64,000 bases of DNA, from the NCBI GenBank assembly GCA_027924645.1, contig BSBN01000829.1, forward strand, positions 3,906,001 through 3,970,000, in the 5' to 3' direction. The position numbers were made by a program, and so were the translations under genes. This document shows, in pieces, positions 25,190 to 35,129 of the stretch (its first letter is position 1; each line of letters starts with the position of its first letter). The notes below the pieces were generated by a model. That model did no database searches. It was given only the letters and a program-made list of their open reading frames with translations, and was not told the origin of the DNA. Origin of the DNA: Cunninghamia lanceolata. Lineage: Eukaryota > Streptophyta > Pinopsida > Cupressales > Cupressaceae.

Positions 25190-26066
25190 TAGTTATTAGA
25201 AAATGGCTATTCTATAGACCTGTGTTTTTTCCTTGAGATCAGGTTGGGAATTTAAAACAACCAACAGATTGGCAACTCTACTAGGGACTTTAAAATAAGA
25301 GTTGTGTCTTATCCTAAAAGTATATGTTCCCTTGCAAGTGCCAACATTCTTTTAGCAGAGGATCAAGAAGTTTTTGTCTAGTTGAGCCACCCACATATTT
25401 GTGACTCTATTGAAACATGAAGGAAAAGCTATTTTATAGACCTGTGTTTTTTCCTTGAGATCAGGTTGGGAATTTAAAACAACCAACAGATTGGCAACTC
25501 TACTAGGGACTTTAAAATAAGAGTTGTGTCTTATCCTAAAAGTATATGTTCCCTTGCAAGTGCCAACATTCTTTTAGCAGAGGATCAAGAAGTTTTTGTC
25601 TAGTTGAGCCACCCACATAGTTATTAGAAAATGGCTATTCTATAGACCTATGTTTTTTCCTTGAGATCAGGTTGGGAATTTAAAACAACCAACATATTGG
25701 CAACTCTACTAGGGACTTTAAAATAAGAGTTGTGTCTTATCCTAAAAGTATATGTTCCCTTGCAAGTGCCAACATTCTTTTAGTAGAGGATCAAGAAGTT
25801 TTTGTCTAGTTGAGCCACCCACATAGTTATTAGAAAATGGCTATTCTAGAGACCTGTGTTTTTTCCTTGAGATCAGGTTGGGAATTTAAAACAACCAACA
25901 AATTGGCAACTCTACTAGGGACTTTAAAATAAGAGTTGTGTCTTATCCTAAAAGTATATGTTCCCTTGCAAGTGCCAACATTCTTTTAGCAGAGGATCAA
26001 GAAGTTTTTGTCTAGTTGACCCACCCACATATTTGTGACTCTATTGAAACATGAAGGAAAAGCTAT
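25190..26066 (+). repeat. four tandem copies of the LTR-end/primer-site junction
   Basis: A unit of 206-222 bp is repeated four times. Each unit holds the last ~75 bp of the LTR (from TTAGAAAATGGCTATTC to CCAACA), the primer-site-like sequence TTGGCAACTCTACTAGGGAC and about 110 bp of leader (to GAGCCACCCACATA). The primer-site copies lie at 25269, 25491, 25697 and 25903, so the periods are 222, 206 and 206. The first and last units share the extension ATTTGTGACTCTATTGAAAC, which bounds the array. Units differ by only a few substitutions. Confidence 0.93.
25269..25288 (+). other. putative primer-binding site of the gag-only element
   Basis: TTGGCAACTCTACTAGGGAC begins two bases after the LTR end. 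It resembles the TGGCGACTCTGCTGGGGA-type site of Tat/Ogre-like elements (from memory, usually ascribed to tRNA-Arg). Three exact or near-exact copies follow in the tandem array, and two weaker ones lie at 26154-26167 (TGGCGACTCTACTA) and 26323-26338 (TGGCAACTCTATGAGA). Confidence 0.55.
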
Positions 26067-26460
26067 GTTTTATCCTATGGTCTTAGCTAAATGAATCCCC
26101 CTATATATTGAAGAGTCAGAGGTTAGATTATCACATTCCTTATAAGAAAAGGATGGCGACTCTACTATGTTTTTCCATTTACAATTGAAGTAGATACAAA
26201 TGTAGTACATCAAGTTTCATATCCTAGTATGTTATACATAACTCTACTATGAAACAAAATTCAGAAGTTGATTCTAGAGGGAAGTAGTATGCGTTCAAGT
26301 TTTATTCCTTTATAAGAAGAGGTGGCAACTCTATGAGAGAAGAAGTCTAGTGATGTAGTTTGGTATTCCTAATTTTTCAAAATGAAGTTTCTACCAGTGG
26401 TAAAGGGTTCTTTTTAGGTATTTTACAAAGTTTCAAGAAAATTTCCCTAGAAATTTAAAG

Positions 26461-27530
26461 ATGTATACTCAACAATCACACTTCTTTTATCAAGGTGAAT
26501 TTGTCAGGGAAAGGTATAAGGCTATTGACTTCAGTAATATTTGTGGGTTTCCAAACCATGTACCTAATGAAGCTAGATAACAAAGTTCAATAATGACATA
26601 TCCAAAATAGCTAGCAGCCATTTACAAGAATTTTGTGACTTAATGGGAGATTGTGAAATAAATCATGAGGATGTTTTCATAAAGTTGTTTGTTCAAACTT
26701 TTAAAGGAGAAGTTAGAGAATGGTTTGCATGTTTACCCAATCAGTTTATTCTTTCATGGCAAGATTTAAAGTTGGATTTATGGAATAGTTTGGGGAAAGG
26801 ATAGATGTCAATATGTTGATTAAAAAGATCATGCAAATTGAGAAAGAAGATAAGGAATCAATCCCAGCTTTCAATTTAAGATTTGCCAAAACAACAAGGG
26901 ATATTCTTGGAAATATTAAACCTAATGAGGCCATGTGTTTGATTATATATCTAGGTACATTCAATAAAAAGGATAGTTATCAACTAAGAGATAGGAACCC
27001 TACTACTATGATGCAAGCATATTCTTTGGCCATGAGTATAGAAAATAATTTAAAACATACAATGATAAAAGATTGTGAAATTGTGGGAAATAGTTATAAA
27101 AGGAAGAGTGGATCCATCTTTTCCCCCATTTGCCAAGTGGGAGGCAAACTGGACAGTTCAAATAAACCCATGTTAGGTCAATCAACACATATAACTTAGT
27201 GTATTAAAAGGGATATAGGTTGTGATCAAGACAGAAAGGTTGAAAGTCTATACAAACCTGTTGCTCATTCTTCCCCTTACTATAAAAATAAAAGGAAATC
27301 TCCAGAACCTTATAGGGCAACTTATGAGATAACTAATACCCAGGTGCACAAGTATCAATTATGGAGGTTCCTCTATCTTGTGAATATGTAGCAAGTTGTG
27401 AGGATACTTCCCTTGTTTATGAGGATGTATGTCTTGTATCAAATAACAAGATTTCATCTCCTAGAGAAATAACTTCTTTTGAGTTTGAATATCAGAAGGA
27501 ATTCGTTCCCCCCAACAACACAGAAAGTGG
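26461..27530 (+). pseudogene. gag-like coding of the gag-only element
   Basis: The first ATG of the readable frame is at 26461. Motifs across several frames are typical of gag: VFIKLFVQTFKGEVREWF near 26675-26730, then a segment around ILSWQDLK, then INMLIKKIMQIEKEDKESIP-like sequence and IPAFNLRFAKTTRDI (26870). A helical part follows at 26940-27060 (TTMMQAYSLAMSIENNLK). At least three frame changes and several stops are present. No CCHC knuckle and no protease follow. It would have encoded the structural protein packaging its own RNA. Confidence 0.75.
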
Positions 27531-27630
27531 TAGGTAGTTATTAGAATGCTCATACTAGAGTGGTGGAAACTCTGACTCAGATAATGATGCAAGTTATCAG
27601 GATAGTGATATTGGAGAGTATGCAAACACA

Positions 27631-28122
27631 ATGCATGTAAGAGATAACCCACTTTTTGAGGAGCCTATGGGCTTGTCATCAATAAAGGATATGGAGCCTT
27701 ATGGATACATAGATAATCCACTTTTTGAAGAGGATCCTGAGGAGGCTAATGAACTAAGATTAGTTCAACATACAGAAGTATCTGGAGAAACAAAAACTTC
27801 ATTAATGGATCAAGACTTCGATGATTCCCAATCCCATATTCATCATCAAATGGAATGGCCAACTCAAATGCTGGAAAATAAAGTCAAGGTGTTAGATCTT
27901 AAAGAAGAAACTGAGTATGATTCTTTTAGGTTTGACACTGACTCAGTCAGATCTGAAAATTCCCTCACTACCAAGTATGAAATAGATTATGACTGCTTTT
28001 ATTTTCCAGATATATGCAAAAAGAAAAAATCAGAAGAAAGTAGTTATCTCAAGTTGTTGGATATAATTGAACCAGATTCTGACTCTCTTTTTTACAATAT
28101 TTTTCAAATGTCTATGGTTTAG
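27631..28122 (+). CDS. acidic ORF downstream of gag, unknown
   Basis: An open frame of 163 residues, rich in Glu, Asp and Ser, with DNPLFEE repeated near the start (residues about 5-11 and 28-34) and no domain I recognise. The reading may begin further upstream (acidic sequence is visible from about 27360) as the C-terminal part of gag. It ends 250 bp before the 3' LTR. It lies where autonomous relatives carry protease and RT, so it may be the tail of a gag protein or a non-conserved filler. No stop interrupts it, unlike gag. Confidence 0.4.
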   Translation: MHVRDNPLFEEPMGLSSIKDMEPYGYIDNPLFEEDPEEANELRLVQHTEVSGETKTSLMDQDFDDSQSHIHHQMEWPTQMLENKVKVLDLKEETEYDSFRFDTDSVRSENSLTTKYEIDYDCFYFPDICKKKKSEESSYLKLLDIIEPDSDSLFYNIFQMSMV

Positions 28123-28374
28123 AGCAGTCAAGGAGACTATGAAGAAAATAGTTGTCCAAAAGGCTATCCAAGTGTCTATAATAGATTAAATTTTAGTAAA
28201 GTTTTCAGATGCAGCCTAATGAAGTCACTAGATAACAAAATCTTTGATAGAGGTAGGCTCAACTTTTTCTTTGCATAGTGGCTTGTGGCTATTATGTGTT
28301 TGGTCTGCTGCTCTAGAGTTTTTTCTGAGATCTCAACCTATTCAAGGTGAACAAGCGTCCCCAACTAGAGCCAT

Positions 28375-31300
28375 TGATGGAACCATATAATTTTTTTCAT
28401 AAATCTAGTATTTTTGTCCTCAGGCTTATGCCATTAGGTTGAAGGATTTTTAGACTTAGGGTTATTTGCATACCAAAAGAGGCATTAAACCCTAAACCCC
28501 CATGCCAAAGTTAAATGTAAGGGTCATATTCATTATATTTCTTCAATGACCACTTGTCTCCTATTACCAGGTGTTTAAGTTGCTCCCTTATGTCCCCTTG
28601 AACATTATATGACTGGCCCCTCACTAAACAATTACCTTTTCTAGCCCACGCCCAGAAAAGATTTATTTTTAGACCCATTGGCCCCCTTTTCCTAGGAAGA
28701 AAAAGATATTTTTTATAAGCATATATGCCAAGGTCCATTCCTACTAATTCTCTCTTTTTTTTGACAGGTGGCAGTGGTGGTTTCATTTCCTCCATTTCGC
28801 CAGCAATAAAATATTGACGAAGTTGGTGCCTACAGAATTGCGGAAAGAGTGATAGTTGGTCGAAGACTATTGAGGAGGGAAGGATGGTGGGCCTTGGACA
28901 ATGTAGAATGGTTTCTTCATTATTTCTGTCATTCCGCCATACTTCACTAAGGGGTCATTTTGGGTGATTGTGGAATGGCGGAAGTCTTGACACGTGGCAT
29001 TCTAAAGGGATGGGACTGGTGCATTAAATAACAAGAACATGATGTGGCATAGTCCTATGGACATGACCACTTGTTGGAGAGTTGTCCTGATCACGTGTAG
29101 CTGATCCAACAGTCGTCCACCATTCCGCCAAGACCATATCTCTGGCCATATCCTTTGTGTGCTTAATTGTGGAATGCAGTCTTAAATATACTGCAAAGAG
29201 GATGTTTTCTTGGGATCGTGGTTGGGAGAACTATCCAAGTGGCAGGTCATCATTGGGAAAAGAAAACATAACCCTCCTACTATGTGAAGGGCCAAATCAG
29301 TGCCATTGAAGTCAAGCCAGCTGAGATCATGATCGACGACTAGAATTTAAAAATGTGACAGAGAGATGAGCTGGCGCTATCTGATGATGCTTCATTGCAT
29401 GAATTAACTACTCAGGTGTGTGCAGAGTCTCCATTGCTGCCACTACAAAGGAATTTATTAACAGAAAGATTTGGCTTATGCAGGCTTGACCTTTGGAAAT
29501 CTGTGCTACTACCAAGAATGACATTTCATCTGCTGTGTGATGAAATTTGACATGATGACAATGCTAAGTTGAGGAAATCAAGACACCTAACTTGGCATAT
29601 TCAATACAAGAAGTGATGTTGTCAGTTATGCAGAATTATGAGATCCAATCTTTCTGTTCATTTATAATAATCTTCATAAGGTTTCCATTTATGACTGGAA
29701 TGCTTCGAAATGACTGGAATTTATTAAACCAAAGATGTGTGGATGTATGCTTGCATCCTAGAATTTCTATAAATAGACAATTGCTAGTGTTACCCCTTAT
29801 ACTGTTCAAAACGTGTTGGTAGTATGGATCTCCCCTGTTCCCATGTGTTCTATTTGCTCCCCTGTTCTATCAGATTTTCTTCCTTGTTCTCATGTCTATT
29901 AACTTGTCCTTACAAAATTAAGAGACTTGGAGTTTCTTCCTTTGGAATAGGTGGTGCAGGGAAAATTTGGGGACAACATCAACATTTTGAGTCTCTATGA
30001 GCTTTTCTTCTTCCTGTTGTTTCATCTAGATTGGGACCATAGATTTTAATATCCTGATTCTAGTCAATCCTTATGTCTATGATTAGGCAGATTAGTATCA
30101 AGTGCAAAGGGAAATCATTTCTCTTTGCCTTCATCCCTCTTCTACTTTTCCTAACAAAGCATCAGCTCTAGTAGTAGGGATGTTTCCTCTCTGAATGTAG
30201 CATATGAAGAAAGGGTGCTCCCATTTTGTTGTTGTTGTTGCCCCCCTCGCTGGATAGATGGCGTTGCCATATCTAGCCTGATGTGATTTCATCTAGTTTC
30301 TGTCTAGTTGAGTTGGTTGGTGACCACTCAATTATGAAAGACGAATCACATCCTTGCAAACAACAATGGGCATAAAGTGAAGAACTCTAGTTAATAGCTA
30401 GGCAATGAATGCTCCTATTGAACAAATAGGTGGCATATGATGGGTATGTGAGCTCTAACAACATCTATCAAACAGTCCCCCATCAACATCATGGCCTGTT
30501 TTCCCACCTAAATTGAGAGGACACATAGTCTTACAGGTATCTCAACATATACCATGAAAACCAGACATACAGTTGTGAAGTGGTTGCACCGGCCTCCTCT
30601 TGCAGCTTCATCTTTTGGTTATGATATTTTGTAACTTCTTTTGTCTTGAAGCCTGGAGCTTGTTTGCTCCCTAATCTCTATAAAAGGGAATTCAGGGCTT
30701 ACGAAAAATCATTGGTTCGAGGTCATGTCTTCAGACTTAGTCTGAAATATGGGATCAATCTGGTTAAGGAGGAATTGTAAATAGTTTTTTTTATGCAATA
30801 GATTCAGTTGTCTATTTTTTTCAAGTTTCCATTCTGAGTTTTAAGATGTTTTGATAGAACTACAAAGGCTATGTTATAATTTACTGAATAGTTTACTTTA
30901 CAAATCCTGTTGAGTCTTGAAGTGTACTGTCTCCTACTTCATGTATATAGTTCTACATTTATGAATGTATATTTGATTAAGGATCATTTTTATTCATCAT
31001 CACAGTCTTTCCTGTGTTTTTGTATTTTTCTTGTGGCATTTACTCAATTAGTAAAATAATTAGCTGTAAGAGAAATATTGAATGTAGTCTTGGTTTACAG
31101 GGATAACTAAGCATGGTTAGCTCCAAGACTAGTAAAGTATTTTAATGTAAGGCATTACTATATCTCTACAATAAACTAGGTTTTATTATATCATGTGTTA
31201 TTTATATTTCTACAAGCTTCTTGACTCTATGGCCCTTGGATAGGCATTGATCTTTTCATGAATACAGTACTAAGTTTACATCCCTTTAACAATCCTCATT

Positions 31301-31730
31301 ATTTTAAAGAAATCAACACATTTTCCCTTCTAGCAATAGGTGTTAGAAGTTAAGTGTATTTTATGTGTTCCTCTGCAAAGAAATAGAATTAAAGCTTAAG
31401 GATCTAGCCCATCTCTTTACTTTATCAGACATTCTTTAAGAAATCTTAAAGGAACACATCTGTTATTGGAGCAGTGTTATTAAGCAAGTATTTCAGGGAC
31501 CCCCATCGATTTAAATAGAACACTATTTTTCCCAAAAGGGAAAGATTCCAAAAATAGGAGCACCCTCCTTGGTTTCACAGAGCCTAAAGTGCAAAGGAAA
31601 GAGGGATTGAAAACCCCTGTTTCCTGTTCATTGGCTAATCCCTCAAGGAAGGTTAGTTATTAGAAAATGGCTATTCTATAGACCTGTGTTTTTTCCTTGA
31701 GATCAGGTTGGGAATTTAAAACAACCAACA
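28375..31730 (+). repeat. 3' LTR of the gag-only element
   Basis: 3,356 bp from TGATGGAACC to CCAACA. It lacks the 1.26-kb and ~55-bp segments found in the 5' copy and contains only one copy of the LTR tail, so the tandem array is confined to the 5' side. TATAAAA lies at 30679-30685. No strong polypurine tract is visible just before it. Confidence 0.9.
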
Positions 31731-31735
31731 ACAGG

Positions 31736-32975
31736 CTTCATTTACCCTATTTCTGATAGCCAATGGGTGTCACCTTTAGTCATTGTTCCTAAGAAAGGAG
31801 GCAAATGGAGGGTATGTGTGGACTATAGGGAGCTAAACACAATCACTAGAAAGGATCACTTTCCACTACCTTTCATTGACCAGGTACTTGATTCCCTAGC
31901 AGGTAAAAAGCACTTCTCCTTCTTAGATAGCTTTAGTGGCTATAACCAGAAAAAGATAGCTCCAGAAGATCAAGATAAGACTACATTAACATGCCCTTGG
32001 GGTACTTATGCTTATTTTGTTCTTCCCTTTGGATTATGTAATGCCCCAACCACTTTCCAGAGGGCAGTGCTAAGTATCTTCTTAGATTATGCTCATGATT
32101 CCATGGAGATTTATATGGATGACTTCACCACCTATGGAGAAACATATGAAACAACACTCAACAATCTAGAGAAAGTTTTGAAAAGATGTCAAGAACACAA
32201 TCTATTATTGAGTCATGAGAAATCTTTCATGATGGTGACTCAAGGGATTGTTCTAGGACATTTTATATCAAGTGAAGGAATTCAAGTGGATCCCCATAAA
32301 ATTGAGATCATTTCTACACTTCTTGTGCCACATAAACAAAAAGATGTCAGGATCTTTCTAGGCCATGCAGGCTATTATAGGAGATTCATTCAAGACTTTA
32401 GTAAAATTGTAGCACCCTTGTTTACTCTTCTCACAAAAGATATAGAATTTGACTGGACCATAGAATATCAGCACTCTTTTGAGACACTTAAAAAAACTTT
32501 GACTCAAGCACCTATCTTGAGAGGACCAAACTAGACATTGACTTTCCACATACACACTGATGCTTCTAATTTTGCTATAGGAATTGTATTGGGCCAAAAG
32601 GAAGGTAATAAGGAGTATGCTATCTATTATATTAGCAAGAACTTACAAGGAGCAAAACTTAACTACATTGTCACAGAGAAAGAGATCTTAGTAGTTGTCT
32701 ATGCGATTAACACATTTAGGCATTCTATTACTGGTTATCCAGTCTTTATCCACATAGATCATACTGCAATTAGGTACTTAATGAACAAACATGTGGTTGG
32801 AGGTAGACTAGTCAGATCGTTGCTCTTACTATAGGAGTTTGATATAACAATAGTGGATAAGCCAGGGAAAGCTAATGTGGTTGTAGATTTTCTATCTAGA
32901 TTGCCTACACAATTAGAAGAATGTGTTGTAGATGACTCTTTTCTAGATGAGAATTTGTTTTCTCTCAATATCTAC
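31736..32975 (+). pseudogene. RT and RNase H of the Athila-like element
   Basis: This continues the frame cut at 20596. RT is open from 31767 to 32534 (about 255 residues) with VIVPKKGGKWRVCVDYRELN, FLDSFSGYNQ, LPFGLCNAPTTFQRA and catalytic YMDD at 32112-32123. A TAG at 32532-32534 separates it from RNase H (FHIHTDASNFAIGIVLGQKE, then EKEILVVVYAINTFRHSITG), which runs to 32834, after which another TAG and an in-phase tail follow. The enzymes would have made the cDNA and removed RNA. The catalytic YMDD is intact, but the polyprotein is not continuous. Confidence 0.9.
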
Positions 32976-33009
32976 ACACACCATGGTTTTCTGACATTGC
33001 AAATTACTT

Positions 33010-34385
33010 AGTGGCAGGGTACATAACATCACATTTCTCTCCTAAGGAGAAGAGGCAGCTAGTGCATACAATCTTTCCATACTCCTGGATTGTTGGTTAT
33101 TTATTCTATACTAGTCTAGATCATATTATGAGGAGATGTATAAGAGAAGATGAGGTCTTTGACATCCTAAAAGCTTGCCATGATGAGCCTTGTGGGGATC
33201 ACTTTGTAGCCAAAATGACAACATTTAACGTCTTAACAACAGGTTATTATTGGCCAAATCTCCATAAGGATTTAATAAAGTATACAAGGAGTTGTGATAG
33301 ATGTTAGAGAATGGGCAGACCAACAAAGACAAATGAGATGCCTTTGCAGCCACAAATTGCACAAGCACCATTTGATAAATGGGGGCTAGACTTCATTGGC
33401 CTAATTTCACCAACATCCAATAACAAGGAATATATTTTGGTTTGCACAGATTATATGACAAAGTGGGTTGAAGTCAAAGCATTCCAATTTGCAAGAGATG
33501 GGAATGTAGCCACATTCTTGTATGAAGACATATTTACTAGAATGGAGCCCCAAGAGAAATTGTCACTGATCAAGGTCCCCAGTTCACTTCTGAACTCATT
33601 TTTGCACTGGTTAAAGAATCTGAAATCAGACATAGAAAGTTAACACCTTATCACCCCTGAGCCAATGGGCAGGTGGGGGTTACAAACAGAGAGATTGAAA
33701 ACATTCTGAACAAAACAGTGCAAATTCACAGGAAAGTCTGGGCAGCCAGATTGCCAGAAACAGTGTGGGCATATAGGACATGGAAAACAACTACATGCTT
33801 TACACCTTATGAATTAGTGTATGGAAAAACAACAGTCCTACCAATTGAATTTGATTATAAGACACTAAGGATAGTAGTAGAACTTGACATGGACTTGACA
33901 GAAGAACATAAGGAGAGGCTACATATTTTGAATGGGCTAGATGAAATTAGAATGGAGGCTATCCATCACACATAGATAGTTCAAAAATAGAGGACTAAAT
34001 GGCATGACCAGTTTATCAAGACCAGAGAATTTCATGTGGGTGACTGGGCTTTATTGTATGATTCCAAACACAAGGATTATAAGGGCAACCTACAATCTAG
34101 ATGGTTGGGCCCCTATGAGATACAACAAGTATTTCCCAATGAAGCAATCAAACTACAGACCATAGATGCAGTCAGGTTTTCACTATTGGTTAATGGCTAT
34201 AGATTAAAACTTTACACAAAGCCAGTAACACGAGATGCTTTTCTAAAGTAATTCTTTATTTCCAGTCCTGATTCAGATACTACCATATTATCACCAGACA
34301 ATAACCTAGAAGTAGATACTACCGATTCTCATAGTGACTCAGCAGATGAGCTACACAGCTCACCTCCCGAGGTCACTCAAGTATA
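33010..34385 (+). pseudogene. integrase of the Athila-like element
   Basis: The zinc region has ACHDEPCGDHF and SCDRC (33180-33304), then a TAG at 33305-33307. The core begins FDKWGLDFIGLISP (first Asp), then VCTDYMTKWVE. A frame change lies near 33540. The second Asp is in the TDQGPQF segment, and the third acidic residue is lost: the site reads A-N-G-Q-V-G-V (codon GGG at 33676-33678) where E is expected. The C-terminal part is clear (ETVWAYRTWKTTTCFTPYELVYGK and RWLGPYEIQQVFPNEAIKLQ), ending at 34251, followed by a short Ser/Asp-rich tail to 34385. There is no chromodomain, in keeping with Athila. Confidence 0.9.
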
Positions 34386-35129
34386 ATTTCTTAACTTTCT
34401 TCATGTGCACACACAACACCAGTGTCACAATCTTTGTGGAGCCAGTTTTACTATGTCATAGGGACCTGTAGAAAGAAAAATCAAAGCTACCACAGTTTAC
34501 TTTGGGACCTATTGATAAAGGTACATGCAACAACTATCTTCTAGAACATTTAAATTTCACACTGAGTTAATTGCACTTCTTTAGCATTTATTACACTTTG
34601 CCAACGCATGCAGCCACCATCCATCCCATTACTGCATGTGAGCTTCATCAACTTGTTCACACATACCAACATGTCATTCATTCCGCCTTCTACCATAATA
34701 ATGATTCAACGTCCAATCAAATTCATGTTGCAGACACATTTCACAAAGATACACTCACACGGAGTTCCGTTCACTTCACCTCAATAGGTACATATACTAA
34801 ACTTCCATTATTAGCATAGATTTTCACTACATTCTATATGTTATTGCATTTAATTCAGCATAATTATCATTATTAAGCTTATTTCCATATTCTTTAAATC
34901 ATTACCCTCTGTCTCATACAAGTACTAAAGTGAGGACACTCCCAGATTTTAGTTAGGGAGAGGGATAGCATATGTTTAACACAAAATTTTTGTTTGTCAC
35001 CAAAAGCCAACCAAACACAGACAGATACAACCTTTTTCCTTTGGTGTTCTTGCATCCATAACCTTTTGTCTTGTCAACTTCCTAGTATCCCGAGTCAGTT
35101 CAAGTTTAGTGCATGTAAGTAGACCAGGA
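34386..35129 (+). other. spacer between pol and ORF3 of the Athila-like element
   Basis: About 740 bp without recognisable coding. In Athila elements such a spacer often carries the splice acceptor for a subgenomic ORF3 message; a TTTCTTCATGTGCACACACAACACCAG stretch follows the pol stop, but I cannot assign a site. Confidence 0.4.

Larger units (their letters stand above)
20597..25266 (+). repeat. 5' LTR of the gag-only element
   Basis: 4,670 bp from TGATGGAACC to CAACCAACA. Relative to the 3' LTR it carries an extra ~55 bp near 22616-22670 and a 1.26-kb insertion at 22896-24151. A promoter-like TATAAAA lies at 24214-24220. Confidence 0.87.
20597..31730 (+). mobile_element. gag-only LTR element with very long LTRs (TR-GAG/LARD-like)
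   Basis: An 11.1-kb insertion in the Athila-like RT. Both LTRs begin TGATGGAACCATATAA and end AAACAACCAACA. Flanks are GCAGG (20592-20596) and ACAGG (31731-31735), a TSD with one mismatch, and the RT frame reads through when the insert is removed. The LTRs are 4.67 kb (5', including a later 1.26-kb insertion) and 3.36 kb (3'). The 3.1-kb interior holds gag-like coding and an acidic ORF but no protease, RT or integrase. Gag-only non-autonomous LTR elements are known in plants; movement would depend on enzymes of another element. Confidence 0.88.

Noticed and set aside
25190..26066. CRISPR-like or satellite array
   Set aside because: The units are long, contiguous, without spacers, and each contains the LTR tail and primer site; only four copies exist.
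34571..34819. 82-residue plus-strand frame between pol and ORF3
   Set aside because: It has no domain and low-complexity His/Thr-rich composition, and it lies in the untranslated spacer of the Athila-like element.
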